Below are positions 5,906-11,391 of a stretch of 11,391 nucleotides of DNA, piece after piece. The position numbers and the translations under genes are program-made. Numbering within the stretch: position 1 is the first letter of the stretch; each line of letters opens with the position of its first letter. The notes under the pieces are model-generated. The model ran no database searches and had not been told where the DNA came from. It saw only the letters and a list, made by a program, of their open reading frames with translations. This DNA is from Candidatus Falkowbacteria bacterium RIFOXYC2_FULL_47_12. GTDB lineage: Bacteria; Patescibacteriota; Patescibacteriia; Patescibacteriales; XYC2-FULL-47-12. The stretch is from assembly GCA_001778285.1 (NCBI GenBank), contig MFGL01000003.1, positions 1 through 11,391 of the forward strand, in the 5' to 3' direction.

Positions 5906-7972
5906 ATGCCACAGCCCAACACCATAACCAAAATAATCAAGCGTTCCGGAGACATAGCCCCCTTTGACAAGGAGAAAGTTTTTAAAGCTATCAGCAAAGC
6001 CGCTCAGGCCGTGGAAGAATATGATGAGGAGCTGACGCGCCGCATGACTAACGAGGTCTCCATCGCCTTAAGCAAAAAATTCCACGAGCGCTCCATTCCG
6101 GCCGTTGAGGAAGTGCAAGACTTCGTGGAGGAGATTTTGATAACCAACCGGCAAATCAAAACCGCGAAAGCCTACATTCTCTATCGCGACCAGCACGCGC
6201 GTCTGCGCGAAATTAACGAATTGGTTAATTCCAGCGAGCTGATGGAAAATTACATTCAGCAGGTTGACTGGCGCGTCAAAGAAAATTCCAACATGAGCTA
6301 CTCTCTGCAAGGGCTCAATAACCACATCGCCTCAAATATTTCGTCGCGCTACTGGCTGAACAAGGTCTACAGCGCGCCCGTCCGCGAGGCGTACAAATCA
6401 GGCGACTTGCACATTCATGATTTGCAATTACTCTCCGCCTACTGTTCGGGCTGGGAGCTCAAAGATTTGCTCGCGAGCGGCTTTGGCGGGGTGAGCGGAA
6501 AAATTGAATCAAAACCGCCCAAGCACCTGCGCACGGCGCTCGGTCAGGCAGTCAACTTTTTCTACACCCTGCAGGGCGAGGTGGCCGGCGCGCAGGCTTT
6601 TTCCAATTTTGACACGTATCTGGCGCCGTTTATCCGCTACGATAACTTAACCTACGACGAAGTGAAGCAGTCGTTGCAGGAATTCCTCTTCAATGTGAAC
6701 GTGCCGACGCGCGTAGGATTTCAAACGCCATTTACAAACGTTACCATGGACCTGACGCCTTCCAAAGCCATTGGGGAAGAAGCTGTTGTCATTGGCGGTG
6801 CGGTTATGCCGGAAAAATACAAGGATTTTCAAAAAGAAATGGATATGTTTAACATCGCCTTTACCGAGGTGATGATGGCGGGCGATGCCAAAGGCAGGGT
6901 GTTTACCTTTCCTATTCCGACGTATAACATTACGCGCGATTTTGACTGGAATTCGCCAGTCGCCCAAAAAATATTTGAAATGACGGCCAAGTACGGCATA
7001 CCTTATTTTTCCAATTTCATTAATTCCGACATGAGTCCGGACGACGCGCGCAGTATGTGTTGCCGCCTGCGTCTGGATAACCGCGAACTCCGCAAACGCG
7101 GCGGCGGGCTTTTCAGCGCCAATCCGCTGACCGGTTCAATCGGCGTAGTGACGATGAACCTGCCGCGCATCGGCTATTTAGCCGCGAGCCGCGATGACTT
7201 CTTCCAGCGTCTGGCGCGCCTGATGGATATTGCCAAAGAAAGCCTTGAAACCAAGCGCCGCGTTTTGGAAAGCCTCACCGAGGGCGGTTTGTATCCGTAT
7301 GCCAAGCATTACCTGCACTCCATCAAAGCGCGTTTTGGCAATTACTGGCAAAACCACTTCGCAACTATTGGCATCATCGGCATGAATGAAGCTTTGCTCA
7401 ACTTTAAAGAAATTAAAGACAGCATCGCCTCGCCGGTCGGAAATAAATTTGCCCGGGAAGCGCTTGATTTCATGCGCGAGCGGCTCATGGATTACCAGAA
7501 CGAAACGAATAATTTATATAATTTAGAGGCAACTCCGGGCGAAGGAACCGCGCGCAGTCTGGCGCGCAAAGACAAAGACCGCTACCCAAATATTATCGTG
7601 GCCAATGAGGAGAGAATAAAGCATGACCCGTCAGTTGCTCCGTATTACACCAATTCATCGCAATTGCCGGTGAATTTTACCGAAGACATTTTTGAGGCGC
7701 TGGATTTGCAGGACGGCCTGCAGACGCGCTACACCGGCGGCACGGTTTTGCACGGATTTATGGGCGAAGCGATGCCCTCGGCCGCCGCGGTGGGCGAGTT
7801 GGTCAAGCGCATTGCGCACAATTACAAATTGCCGTACTTCACGATTACGCCGACATTCAGCATTTGTCCCAAGCATGGGTATTTAACCGGCGAGCATAAG
7901 TATTGCCCCAAGTGCGACGAAGAGATCGGCTACATTGCAACCGTTGAGGCCGCTGTTGCTCAAGAAGCGTAG
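5906..7972 (+). CDS. nrdD: Anaerobic (class III) ribonucleoside-triphosphate reductase, body lacking the glycyl-radical tail
   Basis: The 688-residue large subunit of class III RNR reduces NTPs to dNTPs without oxygen. An N-terminal ATP-cone (TKIIKRSGDIAPFDKEKV at 8-25) gives allosteric control. The barrel carries SAYCSGWELKDLL (C180) and SMCCRLRLDNR (C385/C386), the two regions that supply the active-site cysteines. NLYNLEATPGEGTAR at 536-550 and YYTNSSQLPV at 580-589 are family signatures. A zinc-ribbon knuckle is seen at C654-P-K-H657 and C667-P-K-C670. In normal NrdD proteins the glycyl-radical segment (RV.GY.RPV..WN.GK..EF) follows this ribbon. Here the chain ends 18 residues after C670 with an Ala/Glu-rich tail and a TAG. 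The missing segment is encoded separately from 8008. There is no sign of a simple frameshift. The 35-nt gap that follows is almost pure A/T. Confidence 0.95.
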   Translation: MPQPNTITKIIKRSGDIAPFDKEKVFKAISKAAQAVEEYDEELTRRMTNEVSIALSKKFHERSIPAVEEVQDFVEEILITNRQIKTAKAYILYRDQHARLREINELVNSSELMENYIQQVDWRVKENSNMSYSLQGLNNHIASNISSRYWLNKVYSAPVREAYKSGDLHIHDLQLLSAYCSGWELKDLLASGFGGVSGKIESKPPKHLRTALGQAVNFFYTLQGEVAGAQAFSNFDTYLAPFIRYDNLTYDEVKQSLQEFLFNVNVPTRVGFQTPFTNVTMDLTPSKAIGEEAVVIGGAVMPEKYKDFQKEMDMFNIAFTEVMMAGDAKGRVFTFPIPTYNITRDFDWNSPVAQKIFEMTAKYGIPYFSNFINSDMSPDDARSMCCRLRLDNRELRKRGGGLFSANPLTGSIGVVTMNLPRIGYLAASRDDFFQRLARLMDIAKESLETKRRVLESLTEGGLYPYAKHYLHSIKARFGNYWQNHFATIGIIGMNEALLNFKEIKDSIASPVGNKFAREALDFMRERLMDYQNETNNLYNLEATPGEGTARSLARKDKDRYPNIIVANEERIKHDPSVAPYYTNSSQLPVNFTEDIFEALDLQDGLQTRYTGGTVLHGFMGEAMPSAAAVGELVKRIAHNYKLPYFTITPTFSICPKHGYLTGEHKYCPKCDEEIGYIATVEAAVAQEA

Positions 7973-8007
7973 TTATTTTTTAAAATTATTTATTAATTAT
8001 TTAGAAT

Positions 8008-8157
8008 ATGAGTCCGCAACACACACAACAGCGCCAGGAATGCGAAGTTTATTCCCGCGTGGTCGGTTATCTGCGTCCGGTCGGACAGTGGAACGATGCC
8101 AAACAGGCGGAGTTTTCCGACCGAAAGATGTACAGCACGATATTGTCGGAGCGTTAA
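8008..8157 (+). CDS. Separate glycyl-radical domain of NrdD (49-residue split subunit)
   Basis: An ATG at 8008 opens a 49-codon frame ending in TAA (8155-8157), too short for routine ORF calling. After an 11-residue Gln-rich lead it reads ECEVYSRVVGYLRPV (11-25), then QWNDAKQAEF (27-36) and DRKMY (38-42). This is the C-terminal glycyl-radical segment of class III RNR, with G20 in RVVGY as the expected radical site. NrdD upstream ends 35 nt earlier in another frame and lacks this segment, so this peptide should be its radical-bearing partner, activated by NrdG encoded next. GrcA/YfiD, a free-standing glycyl-radical domain that repairs pyruvate formate-lyase, is a functional precedent. One oddity is Ala31 where WN.GK is usual. 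Codon use is G+C-rich like nrdD. It could be a broken nrdD 3' end, but the intact frame with its own ATG argues against that. Confidence 0.85.
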   Translation: MSPQHTQQRQECEVYSRVVGYLRPVGQWNDAKQAEFSDRKMYSTILSER

Positions 8158-8163
8158 TTATTC

Positions 8164-8255
8164 CTACGAATTACGAATTGGTACGAATATACGAATAGGC
8201 TTTCAACATATACGTACATAATATTCGCACATTCGTACCAATTCGTAATTCGTAG
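8164..8255. repeat. 34-bp inverted repeat of TTCGTA-type words between the radical ORF and nrdG
   Basis: The left arm (8164-8197) and right arm (8222-8255) are complementary at 32 of 34 positions, with the mismatches at two A/C positions near the loop, around a 24-nt loop. Each arm is built of repeated TACGAAT/ATTCGTA words. The right arm ends in ATTCGTAG four bases before the nrdG ATG. In mRNA this would be a long hairpin next to the nrdG start. There is no T-tract, so it is not a standard terminator. The right-arm sequence recurs, interrupted, at 10727-10795. Confidence 0.9.
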
Positions 8256-8259
8256 TGAT

Positions 8260-8967
8260 ATGTTGATTGGCGGTCTGCAAAAATTAACGCTTTTAGACTA
8301 TCCCGAGCATATTGCCGCCATTGTTTTTACCCAAGGGTGCAACTTCCGTTGCCACTACTGCTATAATCCCAAGCTTGTCGTGCCTGAAATCTTCAGCGCT
8401 CAAAAAAATTCTCCCGCGTATGCGCTTGAGAGTTTTTTTGATTTTTTGGACGCGCGGCGGGGCAAACTTGATGCGGTCGTTATCACCGGCGGCGAACCGA
8501 CCTTGCACCACGACTTGCCGCAGTTTATACAAAAAATTAAAGCCAAGGGCTTTTTGGTCAAGCTTGACACGAACGGCACGAACCCCGCTATGCTCAAAAA
8601 ACTGCTTGATAAAAAATTGCTTGACTACATTGCCATGGACATCAAAGCGCCGCTGAAAAGTTACGCCGCGGTCGTCGGCGTTGCCGCGCCGTTGGAGAAG
8701 TTGCAGAAAAGTATTATACTGATAAAAAAAAGCGGCATTCCCTATGAGTTCCGTTCAACGCTTCTGCCGTCTCTGCACGGCCGCGCGGCCGTTGCCAAGA
8801 TGGGGCAAAGCATCCGTGGCGCGGAGAAGTGGTATTTGCAAAAGTTTAAATCAAACACCGCATTGGTGAATGATACTTTTAAAGGTAAATCAGCTTACAC
8901 GGATAAAGAAATGGAGGAGTTGCGGCTGATGGGAAGCCGCTACGTCAAACAATGCTTCGTGCGCTAA
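8260..8967 (+). CDS. nrdG: Anaerobic ribonucleoside-triphosphate reductase activating protein (radical SAM)
   Basis: This 235-residue radical-SAM activase is of the NrdG2 subtype (about 230 residues). The 4Fe-4S cluster motif is C27-NFR-C31-HY-C34, preceded by LTLLDYPEHIAAIVFTQGC (9-27). GGEPT at 77-81 is the SAM-binding motif, and KLDTNGTNP at about 100-108 and DYIAMDIKAPL at about 122-132 are family signatures. It cleaves SAM to place the radical on the glycine of class III RNR, which here lies on the separate 49-residue ORF just upstream. It is the fourth gene of the nrdR operon but is separated from the radical ORF by a 34-bp inverted repeat, and no Shine-Dalgarno site is visible before its ATG. 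The cluster cysteines are intact, so it should be active. Confidence 0.95.
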   Translation: MLIGGLQKLTLLDYPEHIAAIVFTQGCNFRCHYCYNPKLVVPEIFSAQKNSPAYALESFFDFLDARRGKLDAVVITGGEPTLHHDLPQFIQKIKAKGFLVKLDTNGTNPAMLKKLLDKKLLDYIAMDIKAPLKSYAAVVGVAAPLEKLQKSIILIKKSGIPYEFRSTLLPSLHGRAAVAKMGQSIRGAEKWYLQKFKSNTALVNDTFKGKSAYTDKEMEELRLMGSRYVKQCFVR

Positions 8968-8990
8968 ATTTATTTATACTCAACTAACGT

Positions 8991-9320
8991 ATGCCAAACG
9001 AAAACAAAGACGTTACTTTAAAACAGCTGCAAACGCTCTTGGAGCAGAACTTGGAGCGCACGGCCGCGCTGGAAAAGCAAACCGGAAAAATTTACTCCTA
9101 CATTAAGTGGCAGAGCTTTTTTTTCGTGCTTAAAGTAATCATCATTGTCGTGCCGGTTGTGCTGGGCATTATTTATTTGCCGCCGCTTTTACAGCAAATA
9201 TTCGCGCCTTACGAAGCATTGTTGGGCAATGTTCAACAGCTGAACTCCACGGCAGGCTCGCTTAATAGCGCGTCGGGCACGCTTGACATTAACGCGATTT
9301 TAAATGGATTTTCAAGATAA
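8991..9320 (+). CDS. Small single-TM membrane protein of unknown function
   Basis: This 109-residue protein begins 23 nt after nrdG. Residues 8-32 form a charged, Leu-heptad-like helix (possible coiled coil). Residues 42-64 (FFFVLKVIIIVVPVVLGIIYL) are one transmembrane segment, followed by LPPLLQQIF. The C-terminal 40 residues are Ser/Asn/Gly-rich and probably disordered or extracellular. I do not recognise a named family. It is co-directional with nrdG and the htrA gene and may be co-transcribed with htrA, 57 nt downstream. Confidence 0.8.
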   Translation: MPNENKDVTLKQLQTLLEQNLERTAALEKQTGKIYSYIKWQSFFFVLKVIIIVVPVVLGIIYLPPLLQQIFAPYEALLGNVQQLNSTAGSLNSASGTLDINAILNGFSR

Positions 9321-9363
9321 AGGCAAAGAAACTGGCGCGCGCGGGCGTAGTAATAAAAAAAGA

Positions 9364-9371
9364 GAGGGTGG
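9364..9371 (+). promoter_or_regulatory. Ribosome-binding site selecting a TTG start for the protease
   Basis: GAGGGTGG ends 6 nt before the TTG at 9378. The next in-frame ATG at 9402 has only A+T-rich sequence before it. Spacing favours the TTG start, adding eight residues to the cytoplasmic N-terminus. Either start leaves the membrane anchor intact. Confidence 0.55.
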
Positions 9372-9377
9372 TAAATT

Positions 9378-10643
9378 TTGAAAAATATTTATTTTAAAAA
9401 TATGCCAGAGTACAAAAAATTATTGGCTATGGTTATTGTTATAGCTATCGTGGTATCATCTGCCTTTGGCGCGAGCGCCGGTTTTTTAGTGATGAATAGC
9501 GCTCAAGCGCAAAAAGTTTTGGCGCAGATTTTTTCTTTGCCTCAGCCGGCAGATCCCGCGCCCGATACAAAAACCATCCAGGTGCAAGAAGACTCCGCAG
9601 TTATTGATGCGGTAAAAAAGGTCAACCCGGCGGTGGTCAACGTCGTAGTTACCAAGGATTTGCCGAAAATCGAACAGTTCTACAGTCCGTTCGGCGATAG
9701 CGGCAATGATTTTTTCAGCCAGTTTTTCGGCAATGATTTTATGGTTCCGGGACAGCGCCAAAACGGCACCGAAAAACAGGAAATCGGCGGCGGGAGTGGC
9801 TTTATCATTTCTAATGACGGTTTAGTTGTTACCAATAAGCACGTGGTGCTGGACGAGCAGGCCGAATACACCGTTCTCATGAACGACGAAAAAAAGTATG
9901 ACGCGAAGGTTTTGGCCCGCGACTCGGCGCACGATTTGGCTATTTTAAAAATTGATGCGCAAAATTTGCCGACGGTTGAGTTGGGGGATTCAGATAGCAT
10001 TCAGGTCGGCCAAAGCGCTATTGCGATTGGCAACGCCTTGGGCGAGTTTCGCAATACGGTATCAGTCGGCGTTATCTCCGGTCTGGCGCGAACGGTGACA
10101 GCCGGCGGCGGTAACTTTGCCGAGGATTTAACGAATTTAATCCAGACCGACGCCTCCATCAATCCGGGCAATTCCGGCGGGCCGCTCTTAAACATTGCCG
10201 GCCAGGTTATCGGGGTAAACACGGCGGTGGCGCAGGGCGCGCAGGGCATCGGTTTTGCCATCCCTATTAATGAATTAAAGCAGAGTATTGATTCAGTCAA
10301 ACAAAACGGCAAAATCGTGCGGCCGTGGTTAGGCGTGCGCTATGTCATGCTCAACGAGACAATCGCCAAACAGAACAACCTCTCTGTCAGCCAAGGCGCG
10401 CTGATTGTGCGCGGCGATACGCGCACGGATTTGGCGGTTGTGCCCGGCTCGCCGGCGGACAAGGCTGGACTCGTTGAAAACGACATTATTTTGGCAGTGG
10501 ATGGTAAAACGTTAGACGATAAAAATAATAACTTAGCCGACATTGTTGCCGCGCATAAACCCGGCGATGAGGTCACGCTGAAAATTTGGCATAAAGGCGA
10601 TATAAAAGAGGCGAAGGTAAAGTTGGAAGAATACGGACAATAG
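9378..10643 (+). CDS. htrA: HtrA/DegP-type membrane-anchored serine protease with PDZ domain
   Basis: This 421-residue S1C-family protease acts in extracytoplasmic protein quality control. A basic N-terminus and a hydrophobic segment at about 14-38 form a signal anchor. A low-complexity linker (about 52-70) and a Phe/Gly/Asp-rich loop (101-135) precede the trypsin-like core. The catalytic triad is H155 (VVTNKHVV), D186 (SAHDLAILK) and S266 (NPGNSGGPL). LGVRYVML at 318-325 begins one PDZ domain running to about 415, with the VPGSPADKAGL...NDIILAVDGK ligand-loop signature at 355-377. One PDZ and one TM anchor give the DegS/HtrA-like layout common in Gram-positives and Patescibacteria. All catalytic residues are present. 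It probably starts at TTG 9378. The downstream region has no clear terminator, only dispersed repeats before prfB. Confidence 0.95.
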   Translation: MKNIYFKNMPEYKKLLAMVIVIAIVVSSAFGASAGFLVMNSAQAQKVLAQIFSLPQPADPAPDTKTIQVQEDSAVIDAVKKVNPAVVNVVVTKDLPKIEQFYSPFGDSGNDFFSQFFGNDFMVPGQRQNGTEKQEIGGGSGFIISNDGLVVTNKHVVLDEQAEYTVLMNDEKKYDAKVLARDSAHDLAILKIDAQNLPTVELGDSDSIQVGQSAIAIGNALGEFRNTVSVGVISGLARTVTAGGGNFAEDLTNLIQTDASINPGNSGGPLLNIAGQVIGVNTAVAQGAQGIGFAIPINELKQSIDSVKQNGKIVRPWLGVRYVMLNETIAKQNNLSVSQGALIVRGDTRTDLAVVPGSPADKAGLVENDIILAVDGKTLDDKNNNLADIVAAHKPGDEVTLKIWHKGDIKEAKVKLEEYGQ

Positions 10644-10658
10644 TCCCCACAAATCAAC

Positions 10659-10711
10659 CCTCCAGAGGCGGGCAGGCAAATCAGCTACAAATACTACAAA
10701 TACTATGGAGG
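10659..10711. repeat. Repeat fragments after htrA: CCTCCA/TGGAGG pair, GCGGGCAGGC word, tandem 9-mers
   Basis: CCTCCA (10659-10664) and TGGAGG (10706-10711) form a distant inverted pair. Between them lie GCGGGCAGGC (10668-10677), also found at 1324-1333 in the RhuM gene, and two adjacent copies of CTACAAATA (10685-10693 and 10694-10702). It reads as a degraded dispersed-repeat patch. No T-tract marks a terminator. Confidence 0.5.
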
Positions 10712-10726
10712 CAGAAGAAGAATAAT

Positions 10727-10795
10727 TATTCGTATATTCGTACAAAATTCGCCCGCCCGCACGTGAGCGTAGCGAGTCGGGCAGGTAATTCGTAG
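10727..10795. repeat. Second TTCGTA-type repeat copy upstream of prfB, interrupted by a hairpin
   Basis: TATTCGTATATTCGTAC (10727-10743) is identical to the complement of the left arm of the 8164-8255 repeat. After AAAATTCG (10744-10751) comes a 34-nt insertion, and the repeat resumes as TAATTCGTAG at 10786-10795. As before nrdG, it ends four bases before the start codon (10800). Confidence 0.85.
10752..10785. repeat. 34-nt GGGCAGG-type hairpin inserted into the TTCGTA repeat
   Basis: The ends CCCGCCCG (10752-10759) and CGGGCAGG (10778-10785) pair with one mismatch, with a G+C-rich core containing GAGCGTAGCGAG between. The block sits exactly between ATTCG and TAATTCG of the surrounding repeat. 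It shares CGGGCAGG with the repeats at 1325-1332 and 10669-10676. Confidence 0.65.
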
Positions 10796-10799
10796 GAGT

Positions 10800-11391
10800 A
10801 TGGAGAATGTTTTGAAAAATTTAGAAATACTGCGCGAGCGGGTGAATAAAACCACCGAGCTTTTGCGCCTGGAGGGAATGCGCAGCGAGTTGCAGGGTTT
10901 GGAGCGGCAGATGGAACAGCCGGATTTTTGGCAGGTTCAAAACAAAGCTAAGGCCGTGAGCCGGCAGGCCGCGGATTTGCGCACGGAAATCGGTACGTGG
11001 GATAGTTTGCTTGAGCACATAACCGAGTTAGAGGAGTTCGTTGCCGTTGTGCAGAATGAAAGCAAGGCTGGCAACGCGCCGGACGACACAGAGCTGACTG
11101 ACGACGTGCGCGCGCGGCTTGAGGCATTGGAGAAAGAATTTGCCAAACTTGAATTTCTGGTATTATTTTCCGGCCGCTACGATGCGTCAAACGCCATCAT
11201 TACCATTCACGCCGGCTCCGGCGGCGTTGACGCGCAGGACTGGGCGGCCATGCTTGAGCGCATGTATCTGCGTTTTTGTGAAAAAAAAGACTGGCCGTCC
11301 GCTGTTTTGGAGCGCACCGCCGGCAATGAGGCCGGCATTAAAAGCGCGATGTTCAAAATCACCGGACGCTGGGCGTACGGTTTTTTGCGCT
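10800..11391 (+). CDS. prfB: Peptide chain release factor 2, N-terminal part (runs off window)
   Basis: The first 197 codons of RF2, which ends translation at UAA and UGA, are present. Residues 1-115 are the helical domain 1, with the RF2-typical EQPDFWQ at 39-45. Then come YDASNAIITIHAGSGGVDAQDW (127-148), MLERMYLRFCEKK (151-163) and NEAGIKSAMFKI (176-187), all RF2 signatures. The tripeptide SPF anticodon and GGQ catalytic motifs lie beyond the window. Unlike many RF2 genes there is no in-frame UGA near codon 25: codons 21-26 read straight through (LLRLEG), so no programmed +1 frameshift is needed. AGGAG at 10794-10798 is only one base from the ATG, too close for a normal Shine-Dalgarno site and part of the upstream repeat. 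TTG at 10812 is an alternative start. Confidence 0.95.
   Translation, partial: MENVLKNLEILRERVNKTTELLRLEGMRSELQGLERQMEQPDFWQVQNKAKAVSRQAADLRTEIGTWDSLLEHITELEEFVAVVQNESKAGNAPDDTELTDDVRARLEALEKEFAKLEFLVLFSGRYDASNAIITIHAGSGGVDAQDWAAMLERMYLRFCEKKDWPSAVLERTAGNEAGIKSAMFKITGRWAYGFLR

Noticed and set aside
8002..8007. TAGAAT as a -10 for a separate promoter of the radical ORF
   Set aside because: It abuts the ATG, leaves no leader, and no -35 is visible in the A/T-only gap.
7970..8010. Stop-codon read-through or frameshift joining NrdD to the radical tail
   Set aside because: After TAG at 7970 the same frame meets TAA at 7994, and the radical frame has TAG at 8002, two codons before its ATG. No single event joins them.
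7935..8198. 87-codon open frame overlapping the end of nrdD and the radical peptide
   Set aside because: It overlaps two better-supported frames (nrdD and the glycyl-radical ORF), has Arg/Ser-rich out-of-frame character and runs into the inverted repeat.
8164..8255. CRISPR-like array from the repeated TTCGTA words
   Set aside because: The words are 7-10 nt, inverted rather than tandem, and without spacers of regular length; no cas gene is nearby.

Overview
The window looks like chromosomal DNA of an uncultivated, probably anaerobic or fermentative bacterium, most likely of the Patescibacteria (Candidate Phyla Radiation). The reasons are the gene families (a T. maritima-like class III ribonucleotide reductase set, a PIF1-type helicase with a C-terminal HTH, small one-TM proteins), weak or absent Shine-Dalgarno sites, and GGGCAGG-type dispersed hairpin repeats. 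That placement is inference; no rRNA or tRNA is present. All genes lie on the + strand.

Left part (about 1-5300), visibly A+T-rich: an accessory or defence-like cluster. It holds an Abi_C-domain protein that seems to have lost its 5' end, a RhuM-family protein with a dispersed repeat inserted in frame near its N-terminus, and a DUF262-HNH nuclease of GmrSD type. These three are only 18-19 nt apart. A 38-codon ORF then overlaps by 4 nt a PIF1-like helicase with a RecQ-type C-terminal HTH. A good intrinsic terminator at 5262-5293 closes the block.

Right part (about 5340-11391), more G+C-rich: a core-genome block. A strong promoter (TTGACT-16-TATACT, extended -10) is overlaid by two NrdR-box-like palindromes and drives nrdR, then nrdD, then a short ORF of 49 codons, then nrdG. 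The short ORF (8008-8157) was found by reading the gap after nrdD. It encodes exactly the glycyl-radical tail (RVVGY...WN.(A)K..EF) that the 688-residue NrdD polypeptide lacks. The anaerobic ribonucleotide reductase here therefore appears to be a split enzyme: body plus separate radical-bearing subunit, with NrdG as the SAM-radical activase and NrdR as the dNTP-sensing repressor. This is the most interesting item in the window.

After nrdG come a one-TM small protein, a membrane-anchored HtrA/DegP-type serine protease with a PDZ domain (TTG start), and the first 197 codons of prfB (RF2), which runs off the end. A TTCGTA-rich repeat family appears twice. It forms a 34-bp inverted repeat between the radical ORF and nrdG, and a single copy before prfB that is itself interrupted by a 34-nt GGGCAGG-type hairpin. 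In both places it ends four bases before a start codon.
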